From: Adlercreutzia caecimuris B7
GTDB taxonomy: Bacteria > Actinomycetota > Coriobacteriia > Coriobacteriales > Eggerthellaceae
Reading direction: 5' to 3'
Assembly: GCF_000403355.2 (NCBI RefSeq)
Contig: NZ_KE159646.1
Span: 955,226-1,019,225, forward strand
Length of the DNA: 64,000 bases
The position numbers and the translations under genes are program-made. This document shows positions 1 to 12,000 of the stretch, piece after piece; positions within the stretch are counted from its first letter, which is position 1; each line of letters begins with the position of its first letter. The notes beneath the pieces were generated by a model. The model was not told the origin of the DNA. It did no database searches and saw only the letters and a list, made by a program, of their open reading frames with translations.

Positions 1-3000
1 TGGTGGTCAGCCACGCCTTCTGCATATGCAGGCGCGTCTGGGACCACACCAGCGGCGTAGCCGACAGCTTCGCGGCGCTCTCGCGCAGGCTGCCCTCGCC
101 CGTGCCCAGGTTCACCACTTCGGTCTGGGTGTTGCTGCGGCCGCCGGTCACGGTGGCCAGGGCATCGGCGATGCGGCTGGAGGTCACGAAGGTGAAGTAG
201 TCGCGGGCCACCTTGCCGGTGGTGGTGCTGCCGGAAAGGCTCCAGGAATCCTTGGATACCAGGGAGAACTGGTTCGGCAGGCCCATCGCGGCATCGGCCA
301 CGGTGCCGGTGGTGGGCGTGCCGGTCAAAAGGTAGCTCACCTTCTGCTTGTTGTTGGCGGTCACGACATCGGCGTCCATGAACTGGCCGTTGGAGCCGGA
401 GGAGCCGTAGTCGTTGGAGTTCTCCCAGTTGGTGGTGTTGGTCACGTTCTCGGCGATGTAGCCGCCGCTCGGGCGCTTCACGTTGGACGCGGTGCCCGGG
501 ATGAAGGTGTAGGCATGGTTGAACATCTCGTAGGTGTCCACATGCTTGGGCTTGTCGGCGGTGAAGGCCGCCTCGTGCAGCAGGGAGTCCATGTCCATGA
601 GCACGTTCTCGGTGGCCACGCGGTTCACACCCGTCACGGCATTGGACAGGCCGAAGTCGGTCACGCCCACGCCGGGGTTGGTGAAGAAGCCGCCCGCGGC
701 GCAGCCGGCGTGCCCGCAGTGCAGGTGGTAGCTGGAGAAGTAGTACTCGCCCAGACGCGGCAGGTAGGCCGGCTTCAGGCCCGTGGTGTTGGCGGTGCCG
801 TCGGCATTGGTGGCCGTGGTGGTGGAGTCGTCCAGGTTCTTGTACACCTGGGGCAGGTTCTCCTCGGCGGCGCGCACGGGGAAGGCGATGGACACGGTGT
901 CGCCCACCTCTACCACGGCAGAGGTGTAGTCGGGGCGGTCCACCGGGCGCAGGCGGCGATTGGCCTCGTCCAGTTGAGAGCCGGTAATCAGTTCGTTCTC
1001 GTCCAGGAAACGGCTGTCGGCCGGATCGGTGATGTAGTGGCTCTTCGTGCCATCATTGCGCGTACCCTCATAATTGGGATCCACGACCCATTCGATCTTG
1101 AACAGGCCGAAGGTGGTCTTGTTCGACACGTTGCGGCCGCGCGGATCAAGGTCGTTGAAGGCTTTGCCCCACGTGTACTTGTTGGAGCCGCCGTCCAAGC
1201 AGGGATTGCTCAGGCCGCCGTTGGTGCACAGGCCCAGCTCCCGGGACGTGTAGTTCATCGATCCGCCGTAGTCGGACGCCTCGGTCTCGGTACCCACCAG
1301 GGTGGCCTTCAGCTTCAGGCCGCGGGTGCGCAGGGCGGTCACGTCGTTGCCGTAGCGGTCGTACCAGGCCACGCCCAAGGCCTCGCCGGTCGTGGCGTCC
1401 TTGGCGTTCAGCACGCGCTCGAGGTACTCCTCGTCGATGCGCGCGCCCAGATTCGCGGACACGTCGGCCGGGTTGTCGTAGGCGTGCTGGGCAGCCTGGC
1501 GCAGGTAGTCCAGGGGGATGCGCTCGTAGAACACCGGGTTGTAGATCTCGCCCTCGCCGGCGCCCTCCTCCTGGGTCTTCAGCACCTGGACCTTGTTCTT
1601 CTCCACTTCGCCCTCGCCCACAGCCAGATCCAGCGCGTCGGCCACCTTCAGGTTGCGCACATAGGCGGTGTCGCCATTGATGCTGACCGAGCCGTCCTTG
1701 GAGTACCAGAAGTAGATCTCCCAGTTACCGGGCGCGCAGTCCCACGACCAGTCGTGCCACGACGGGCTGTGGCCGGAGCCGGTGGAGTGCTGCAGCACGC
1801 CGTCCTTGTACAGCGACCAGCCGATCTTGTCGTAGCCGCTCTCGGAGCCCACGTACCACTGGAAGCTCAACTTCGTGGTGGAGTACACCGAGAAGGTGAA
1901 CTTCATCTGGGACGTCGTGGAGTCGTGGTTCTGATTGGTGGAATGCCACGCGCCGTCCTCGGGCCGCTGGGCCCAGGGGAAACCGCCGTAGGGCTGGGGT
2001 ACCGGCTTGGTGGCCACGGCAGCCAGCTTGGCGTTCTGCAGGGTATCGCGGTACCAGAAGGTCTCGCCGGCCACGTAGCCGGTCTTCTGATCGGCGTTCT
2101 CGTTGTAGGCGGCCGTCGCCTCGTCCTGGGTCTGGAACACCTGGTTCTGGAACTGCACGTTAGGGCTCTTGCGGTACACGCGGATCTTGTCGGTAGTCGC
2201 CCACTGGTTCTGGTGCACGCGCCACTGGCCGTGGCCCACGTTGGTGGACACGGGCTTGCCGAAGCCGGCGTTCATGTGGTCGGCGTTGTCGTAGAGCGGA
2301 CCGGCGAAGTCCAGGGTAGTGGTCTCGTTGTGGTAGTGGCTGAAGGCCACGTCCACAGCCACCGTGCCCTCGAACCAGTTCTTGATGTCGGTCCACTGGC
2401 TGGTGAGGCCGCGGGTGTCGTTGAAGCGGGCCACGCCGTCCAACGACACGTCATTCAGCTGGAAGGGGTTCAGCCCGTCGGCGGTGGCGGGCACGTCGTA
2501 GTAGGTCCAGCGCATGGCCTGGGCCTCGCGGAACAGGTTGATGTTGTACACACCGCGCTTGTCGTAGGTGGTGCCGTCGGCGGTCGTCAGGCCCGAGTAG
2601 GCGTTCACGGTGCCCGCCACGTAGTGGGTGCGCTCGGCGTACACCGTGCCGTCGGCGGCGGTGTATTCGCCCATGTACTGGCGCAGGGCGTGGCGATCCT
2701 GATCCTCGGCCATCCAGGCGCCCACGATCTTCTCGGTGCCGGGGGTGACGACGTTGCCGTTCTCGTCGGTCACATCCGCGGACTTCACCGTCACGAACTC
2801 CACGGTGTTGTCGTCGCGCTCGGCGTACTTGTCGCCGTAGGTGCGGTTTGCCGCGTAGTCGTCGGCGATGGCCCGGGCCTTGTCGATATCGGCCTGGGTG
2901 GCCAGGGGCACGTAGTACTCCACCTTGATGTTGCGGCGGCCGTTCACTACGGAATCGGCCTTGCCCGCATCCTTGTAGCCCGCCGTCAGCGCGCTGTTGG

Positions 3001-6000
3001 AATCGGTGCGGTTGCCCTCGGTGGTGGCGAAGGTCTGATCCGGGTTGATGGCGTCGTCGGCGGTGCTGCCGGCCACCGCACCGTCGCGCATCACGGCGTT
3101 TTCCGGCATGTTCGCTGGGTAGGCGATGTTGTGGCCGTAGAACTCGAAGATCTGGGTGCCCACCGGGCGCTGGTTGGCGGCGTCGTAGCCCTCGGTGAAG
3201 CGCACCGTGGTGCGGATGTCGTTGGTGTGGAAGGTGGGGTTCGCCAAGTTAGACACGGTTACCTTCAAGGGGTTACCGTCCTGGTTGGCCGTGGTGCGGC
3301 GGGTCTTGGACTGCTCGGTGTAGACGGCCTTGATCTTCACGTCGTTCTGATGGTTGTCCCCCACGGTGGCCATGCGCTTGCTCGTAGCGGTCTTCGCGTC
3401 GGTCGCGGCTGTGTAGCGCGTGTTGGGCGTCGTCGTGATCTGGCCGTACTGGTCGCGATTGGCGGCCGTGGCGGTCAGCAGGTCGTCGGTGCCCAGCACC
3501 AGCGAGCTCACGCGGGCGTGGATGCCGTTGCCCTTGCCGTCGGTGTTGCCGTTCTTGTAGAAGCGCACCTTCGACTCCACCTGCGAGCCGTACTGATCGC
3601 AGCCCGTGAGGTTGGCGACCGTGTCGGTGGGATGGCGGTGGTCGATGGGATCGAGGGCCTCGTCGTCCACGGTCTTGAAGGCGGCCTCGCCGTTGTTGTC
3701 GGCCTGCTCCACCTTGTACTGGGCATAGCCGTGGCGCGGCGCGGCGGTCACGGTGTAGGTGGCCTGCACGGTTTCGGCGGCGAAGGAGGGCTTCTCGGCG
3801 TCGTTGTTGAACGCCTTATTCTCGGAGCTGTTATAGCCCTTATCGGTCTCCAGCTCGTCGGTCATCTGGGTAATGACGCGGATGTAGACGCCCTCGCCCG
3901 GCAGCATCTGCTGGGTGAGCGAGCCCACGGAGAACACGAGCGCCCGGTTGGCGGTGTAGTGCTCGCCGGCCGCATCGGGCTGGGTCGCGCGAGCGAGTGC
4001 CTCGGAGACGCTCGCCGCGGAGGCGGGAGCCACCGTCGTCGGCGCGGCCTCGGAGCCGTCGGCATCGGGCAGCACCGGGTTCGTCGACGGGTCGGACGGG
4101 TCGGTGGGCTCGCCATCGCCCGCATCGGGGTCGGTGGGCTCGGGATCGGGCACCACGATATCGTCGTGGGCCATGATGGTCAGGTCGGTGGAGGCCGGGG
4201 CGTTGGCCATGGTCACCACATCGGCGCCGGCGGCGTTGGGCTCGCCGAGCAGCTTGGCGGTCACCCGGGCGGCGTTGGCGCCCAACAGCGTGTCCTTGTA
4301 GGAGTCGTCCTTCGGCGGGTTGGCGGTGTTCACGAGCGGCGCCGAGGCACTGAACGGACCGGTCACGCCGATGGTGTCGTTGGCGCCCACGAAGTTCAGC
4401 TGCTTGCGCTCGGTGCCGGTGCCGTCGGCGGTGGGAATGTCGTCGGTCACCACTTCCCAGCCCACGATGCGCTGGCCGCGGTTCACCGCGAAGCGGGCGT
4501 CCACGTGCTGCAGGGGCACGAGCGACTTCTCGTTGGCGCCCACGAACAGGGTGTACTCCACGTAGTCGCCGGCGTACAGGGCGCCGTCGGGAATGTCGTT
4601 GGCCGTGGTGGTGGGCTCGTAGCTGAAGATGCTCGTGGCCGAGCGCTCGTCGGCGTCGTAGGCGAACACCGTGTCCTTCTTGCGGGTCGTGCCCGTGGCG
4701 GTGCCGTCGGCGTTCTTCACATCGCCGTAGCCCACCGCAGGCTCGATCTTGCGCCCGCGCACGTAGGAGGTATCCATGGTGCCCAGCTTATGCGCCACAC
4801 GGTAGGCGGCGTTGCTGTCGACAAAGGCGGCCAGACCCTCGGTGTTGGGATCCTTGGCCTTCAGCTCCACGGTCAGCTTGTGGCGCGAGTCGGTACCGGC
4901 ATAGGCGCTGGCCTGCTTGCCGAAGGTCGGCGTGGAGTTGTAGTCCCAATTGCCGGCGTTCAGCTTGTCGCCGTCGCGATCGGCGGGAAGCAGGTTCTTC
5001 TTCGTCAGAGCCTGGTTCGTGGCGGCCTTGGCGTCGTGGAACAGCGCCACCGGACGGTCCACGTACACGCCCTCGTACTTGAAGGCGTAGTTCACCATCA
5101 GGTTGCTGTTGCTCGCCGTGGCCTCGGTGGTGCCCACGTTGCGCTGGCTCTTGCGGGCCAGCCACTGGCCGGAATCCAACAGGGTGTTGTCGAAGCGGCG
5201 GTTCGCGTTGGTCGCCTCGAAGGTGATCTGCAAGGACGTGAACAGCGGCTTGGCGTAGGTCTGATCCACCTCGGCGTTGTCGTAGGGCGCCACGGCGGCG
5301 TTCCCGTTGGCGAAGCCCTTGATGGTGTTGGTGGCATCGGTGGCCTTATAAGTGCTATAAGATATAATGTCTATAGCACTATTGCCCGTCACCGTATCGG
5401 GAGCCGCGTCGTCGGCCGCCGCGACCGCGCCGGCATCCGCGCCGTCGCCGCCCTCGGTGCCGTCGCCGTCGGCGCCCCCGTCGGGCTCGGTGGCCGGCAG
5501 GTCGTAGTTGCGGAAGAAGCTCTCGAAGTCGATGACGTAGTCGCCGTCGGCGTCGTAGATGGGAGCGTCGTTCTCGTCGTACACGATGCGGGCGGTGTTG
5601 CTGCCCGTGCCGTCGATGCCGGCCACCGGCTCGGTGTCGTCGATCTTCCACGGACCGCTCACGCGGCCGTCGCGCACCAGCTCGGCCCAGGTGACGGACT
5701 TCTTCTGCTCGGTTCCCTCGGCGTCCACGTAGGTGAAGGTGAAGTCGGTGGCGTTGAACCAGCCGCCGTCGCATTCCACGCAGGTGCACAGCTTGTGCTC
5801 CTGGCCGCCGCAGGCCTCGGCCTCAATGTAGGCCGCATCGTCTTTAGTGTAGGTGTCGCCGGTCACGGTCAGGTAGATCTGCTTGCCGTCATGCTCGCCG
5901 CCATCGGCCACCTGCTTGCCGTCGACGAGCTTGCGCGGGCCGTCGTAGGGCTCGTAGCTGTCGCCCGCCTTCACATAGGGGGCGTACTGGTAGCTGATGC

Positions 6001-9000
6001 AGGTGCCCTGCTCGTGGTCGGGGCACTTGTTGTTCTCGTCGTTCACCAGGTAGGCGGGCACGTACACGTTCTGCAGGCGGAACACCTTGCTGGCGGCCGC
6101 ATCGACGTTCTCGTCGAAGGTGCTCTTCAGCTTCACGCGGGCCAGATGCGCCGCGCGCAGATTGTCGGTGGTGCTCGCCGTGCCATCGAAGGCGTTCTGG
6201 AAGCGCACCTCGTAGGTGGCCTTGGTGGGCGTCAGGTTGTCGGTGTCGGTCTTCGTCACCTTCTGGCCGCCCACGAAGTCCTCCACGCGCGTATCGCCGT
6301 AGTCGTAGATGCGCTTGGTGTCCGACTTCCACAGGATGACGTTGGGGGTCGTCACGTTGCCGTAGCCGTCGGTGTAGTTGGTCAGGTTATAGGTGCCGTT
6401 GTTCTTCCACGCGCCGCTGGGCACCGCGTTGGCGGTGGAGGCCACATGGTTGAACGAGTTGGTGCTCGGCACGGTCTGGTTGTTGTCCACCCAGGCGCCG
6501 GAAGCGTTCTTCACCAGGGCGCGCGGCGTCAGCACGCCGGCGCCGTCGGGGTTCTCCACGTTCTCGGTCAGCCCGCCGTTGTTCTCGGTCTGGATACCGG
6601 TCTGGTAGCCGTAGCGCACCTTGTAGCCCACCATCCAGGCGGTGTCCATGGCGGAGTTGGACAGCACCAAGCTGTTCACATAGGAGCCCGGCGCGTTGTA
6701 CTGCCGCTCATAGCGACCTGCGGGCGTATCCACGATGCGCCAGTTGTTGTACAGGTAGCTGTTCTTATTGGCGCTGGTCAGGAACGTGTCGGGCGCGTAG
6801 TAGCGGTTGTAGTCCACATGGGCCGTGGACAGGGCGTTGTCGATGTAGCCGGCGAAGCGGCGCTCCTGCTCGGTGGCGCCGTCGGTGTAGAGTTTGTTGG
6901 TCTGGCCCTTGTAGATGTAGGGACGCCCCAGCACCTCGTAGTCGGATACCGCCTGGCCGCTGCCGGCGTCGCCGTCGTAGGCGCGGGCGGTCTCGGCCGT
7001 GGCGTCGGCATCGCCGCCGTAGGGGCCCAGATCCAGGGTGTAGCTGGTCACGAACTCGCCGTCGGGCAGGTTCAGGGTCAGCGGCTGGTGGTCGGTGTAG
7101 TAGCCGTCGGGGTTATCGGTCGTCTTGTTCAGCGAGAAGATGTTGAAGGTCTTCGTGCCGTCGCCGGCCACGGCCTTCTTCACGTGGGTGTACTCGGGCG
7201 CGCGGGTCCAGTTCACGGCGTCCATGAAGTCGGGGGTGTAGTCGTAGGGGCGCTTGAAGTAGATGACCGCGTCGCCGTCGGCATTCAAGCCCTTGGTGAA
7301 CAGGTAGGTCAGACCCGGTGAGGCCGGCTCGTTCACCGTCTCACCCTTGCTGGCGTTGGAGGTGGTGATGTCGGCCAGGTTCTGGTCGATCATGGTCTCC
7401 TTGTACACCACGTCGCCCTTCTTGGCGTTAGTCACCTTCACGCCCTCGGCCGTGTAGTAGATGGAATTGGCCTCCAGGGACTTGTAGTCGTTCGGCAGGT
7501 TGATCGGATCCACGCGGTACATGTTGTATTCGCGGATGCGGATGGTGCGGTTCACCGTGTGAGTGGTGGTGTTGCCGTCGGCCGTGGTGAAGCTGTACAG
7601 GGCTCCGGTCTTCTTCGTCCAGCCGTTGTCGGTCTTGGCGTTGGCCTCCGACCAGTTCGCGTTCTTATCCCAAGCGGTGGTGCGCAAGGTGATGGACACC
7701 TTGTCCATGTTGTCGAGGCGCTCGGCACGAGCGTAGTTGGTCACCGGGTTCAGGTGGGCCCACACGTTCGAGGCGGTCATGGAGGTCATAGAGCTCTCGT
7801 CATCGCCCTTCTTCGCGTTGCTCGTACGGAAGAACTTCAGGCCCGTGCCCAAAAAGCCGTAGTACTCGGTGTCCTGATCGGGGTAGATGGTGGGCAGCGA
7901 GTCGTTAATGCGAATGTTGTCGGCCGCGGTGATGTAGTGGCCCCACGGACGGTAGTCGTGGGTGTAGGAAGCCCCGTTGTTGGCCGTGTCCTTGTTGTTG
8001 TCGGTATGGTTGTAGCTGGTGGAATCGGAGCCGGGCGACCAGCGGTACAGGCTCATGAAGTAGCCCTCGTCGTTGGCGAAGATGCGCTGGTCGGAATGGT
8101 TGTCGGACACATTGGTGTTGCCGGCCCAGCCGATGGAGCCCGCGTCTCGCACCACGGACTTCTGCACGAAGTTGCGGCTCTCGTAGGGAATCATGGAGGA
8201 GGAGGTGCGCAGGTGACGCATCTTGCCCTCGTCGAAGCCGTAGTAGTGGTAGTGGCTGCCGTAGTAGTGGCGAGTGCAGCAGGAGCCGGAGCGGTGGAAG
8301 GTCTTGTAGCCCCAGGAGCCGCGGTCGGTCTCGTCGTAGGAGATGTTCAGCGACTCGGCCGCGCCGCCGGAATCGGTGTCGCCGTAGATGGTCTTGTAGG
8401 CTCCCCCGCCGGTGCCCGCGCGGCCGGCGTCGGCGCGCTGGTCGGGCGAGTCGTAGCGGGTGGCGGCCGCATGCACGTACTTGTCGCCGGAGTACTCGCC
8501 GCCGATGGTCATATTCACCGTGGTCTGCGAGGTCACGCGGTTGGAGGCCGTGGCCGAGGTGCCCTTGTCGGTGCGGATGAAGCGGCCGGTCAGCTCGAAG
8601 GACATGTTCTTGGCCCAGTCGGCAGAACCGGCGGCGATGGACTCGGCGAACCACTGGCCGTAGTCGGGGGCCTTCGGCAGGCCCTTGCCCGAGCCGCTCT
8701 CCTGCAGCGTGCCCTGGTTGATGGTCACGTCGTACACCACTTCGCTCACCTTGAAGGCGGGCACGTCGCGGGTGTAGTCGTTGAAGGTGTCGCGGTAGGC
8801 GTAGGTGGTGTCGGTGCCGAAGTCGGGCACGTGCTTGCTGTAAGAGGCCAGGGGGTTGGCTGCCAGATCCACCGGATTGCCGGCCGTATCCACCACCTTC
8901 ATGAGGTTCAGGCGGAAGTAGTAGTCGCCGTTCTCGTCGGTCTGAACCGAGGTGCCCTTCTTGATGGTGCCGTCGTTGTTCAGCGAATCGTAGTAGTTGG

Positions 9001-12000
9001 CGCGGATGGTCTTGCCGTCGATGGACATGGACTTGCCGTCGGTGAACCGCACGGTCACCTTGTCCAGGTACTGCAACGCCTGCTGCTTGATCTTCACGTA
9101 GTAGGCGTCGAAGCCCTCGCCGATCACCTTCTGCACCATCTCCAGGTGGGCGCCGGTGTTGTAGGTGTAGCTGCCCACGGAGTTGAAGCGGGGGCTTCCG
9201 TTGGCCCACTCGTAGCAGTAGTCGGTGCGATGGTAGTAGGTGTTGTGCACGTGGCGCTGGTCGATGATGGAGCCGGCACGGTCGCGGTAGGTGGCCTCGT
9301 CGTAGAAGCCGGTGCCGTACACCCAGCGGGAGTTCTTGTCGTAGTAGGCGTAGTAGCCGAAGTGGTGGTAGTAGGGGCAACGCACGTTGTAGAAGTTCGA
9401 GCTGCCCTGCTCCATGAACCACGTGCCCTCGGGCGCCACCGAGGAGATGCCCGCACGGGCGTTGTTGTCGTAGCCGATGTAGCCGGAGGGGTTGTAGGTG
9501 ATGTTGCCCAGGTTCTCCTGGGGCGTGGTGTCCACCTGGCGGAAGTCCACCAGGAACGAGCCTTGGGACTTGTAGCCGATGGCCAGGTCGCCCGAGGTCT
9601 CGTCCAGGGTGCTGCCCCAGCAGCTGGAGTGGCCCGCATGCCCATGGCCGTCGTTGGAGCCGTTGGACCAGTTCGAGAAGCGGTTGGCCTGCTTGGAGCC
9701 CTTCATGAGATCCATGGCGGCATAGGCGCCCGTCGTCAGGCGCTCGTCATAGGCCGTGGCCGTAAGCCCGTCGGCGCTCGGCTTCTTGGTGGCGGCGTCC
9801 TTCACCGACCAGCTGGGAGTGGTGGCGTGCTTCACCACCGTGGTGGGGCCGTCGGCGCCCGTGTCGACCGGGCCGGAGGACACCACGAGGCGCACGCGGG
9901 TGATGTCCAGGGGCGCGTCGTCGCCGGTGATGATCTCCTCGGTGCCGTTGGCGTTCACCTTCACCAGGCCCACGCACACCACCGCGCCCAGCGGCACGTC
10001 CTCGGAGGGCTGGCGGTCGGACTGCTCGTCCACCTGATAGCCCGCCTCGACCAGCAGCTCGCGAGCCTTCTCCTCGGTCTTGCCGGCCAGGGAGTTGAAC
10101 AGCTCGGCGCGCAGGGTGGCGGGGCTCTTGCCGTCGGACACGACGATCTTCACCAGGGCCTTGTAGGTCACGTCCTGGGTGGGCTTGGTCACCCACAGGC
10201 TGTCGTCGGCAACGTCGGGCTCGCCTTCGGCGCCCGTGGGATAGGAGCCGTCGTAGCCGGGATACAGGGCCGCGGCGTCGTCGGTCAGCACGCCGGGGAT
10301 GCCGGGCACCGTGTAGGGGCGCGTATCGGCCGCCACGCGCACGACGAGGCCCTTGGCGATCTTGTCGTTGTACTCGTGCTCCAGCTTGTCGGTCAGGTCG
10401 TAGGCGTAGCCGTTGTCGGCAAGCTTGCCCGTCGCGTCGTCCAGGCTCAGGCCCGTGTAATCCTCGGCCAGATGGCGGTTCTCCTCATCTTCGGCCGTGG
10501 GGCCCAGCGACACGTGCAGCTTCACGGTGCCCTTGTACTCGGCAGCGGGTACCGGGCGCACTTCCCACTTGTTCTCGTCGGTCGCAGGGGGCACCACTTC
10601 GCCGTCGGCCGGCACGTAGCCCAGGCGGTACTCGGGCTTCAGCACGCCTTCCACGGCCTCCTGCTTCCAGGGGCCGCGGGTCAGCTCGGCCTCGAACACG
10701 TCGTCTTTGGACACGTCGTTGCGATGCTCGTAGACGGTGTCCTCGTCCACCGCGTAGCCGCGCGAGGCCAGCAGGGCGCGGGCCTCGGCCTCGGTCAGGT
10801 AGGTCGTCGTGGTGTTGCCGTCCCCGTCGGTTTCGGTCTGCGGCAACAGCTCGTTCATCACGCCGTGGCCCTTGGAGATAACCACCTTCGCCACGCCGCG
10901 CTTGGTCACGTTGCCGTCCCCGTCGTAGGTGGGAGCGGCCACGCTCTCGGCGGAGACGACAAGGCCCTCGGCCACATCGCTGTACACCTCGGTGATGGTC
11001 TCCACCTTGTTGCCCGCCTCGTCGGTGTAGCTGGCGGGGATATCGTAGACGTAGGCGGCCAGGGCGGTGCGGGCCTCGGCCAGGGTCTTGCCCACCACCA
11101 GCGCGAAGGGATCCACCACCTCTTCCTTGCCGAGGGAGATGTACACCTTCACCACCGGCTTGCCAGAATCCACCGTATCCGGATCCACCTCGCAGCGGGT
11201 CACGTAACCGGCCGGCATGCCCTCTACCAGCTTGAAGTACTGCTTGCCGTCCTCCGGGTCGCCGGTTACGGCCACGTACACCGGCTCGCCGTTGGCGTTG
11301 GTCACCGGAGAGCCGTTCTCGTCAAGCTTCAGCTCGTACAGGTCGATGGTATCCAGGTCCTCGGAGCCGTCCAAGGGCTCGTAGGAGTCGTTGGAATGCT
11401 CGTAGTACTTCTGAATGGTGTAGCCGCCGTTGCGCAGGATCCACTTGGCGGTGCCCTTCTCGTTGTCCGGCGCCGTCGAGAAGATGTCGCCGCCGAACCA
11501 GTAGGTCAGAAGCTTCGCCCCCGCGTTGTCGGGATCGCCGTTTTCCTCCACGGTCACGGGCACGTAAGCCGGGTTGCCGGCGCCGTCGGTGCCCTGCTGC
11601 ACGTAGAGCTGGGTGCCGGCCACGCCGTTGCCGCCGTTCTGGACGGCCAGGGCATCGGCGGCGCTTACCGGCTCGAAGGTCTCGGCGTTGTCCTCGCCGA
11701 TGACCCGCTTGTAGAAGGTCACGCCGCCAGCCGAGAGGTCGGCCTCAAGCTCGAAGCGCTTGCCCACGGCCTCCTCGGTCGGGTCCTTCGTCTCGTTCTC
11801 GTCGTTCTTGTCCTCCACAGCCTCGCCGGAGTCCACATCGGCGTAGGCCGAGCGGGACACGGCGTCGAAGAACATCTTGGACACGAAGATGAGCGAGCGG
11901 TCGATGCGGGTGAGGGTGTAGTCGTCCTTCGTTTCGTTGAGCACCTTGTCGCCGTTGAAGCCGTGGTGGGCCTTGTTTCCGTCGGCGGTGAGGGCGCCGC

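Noticed and set aside
7905-9422. Minus-strand frame of 505 codons in another register
   Set aside because: Arg/Leu/Gln/His-rich composition typical of an out-of-frame reading; it lies wholly inside the giant gene.
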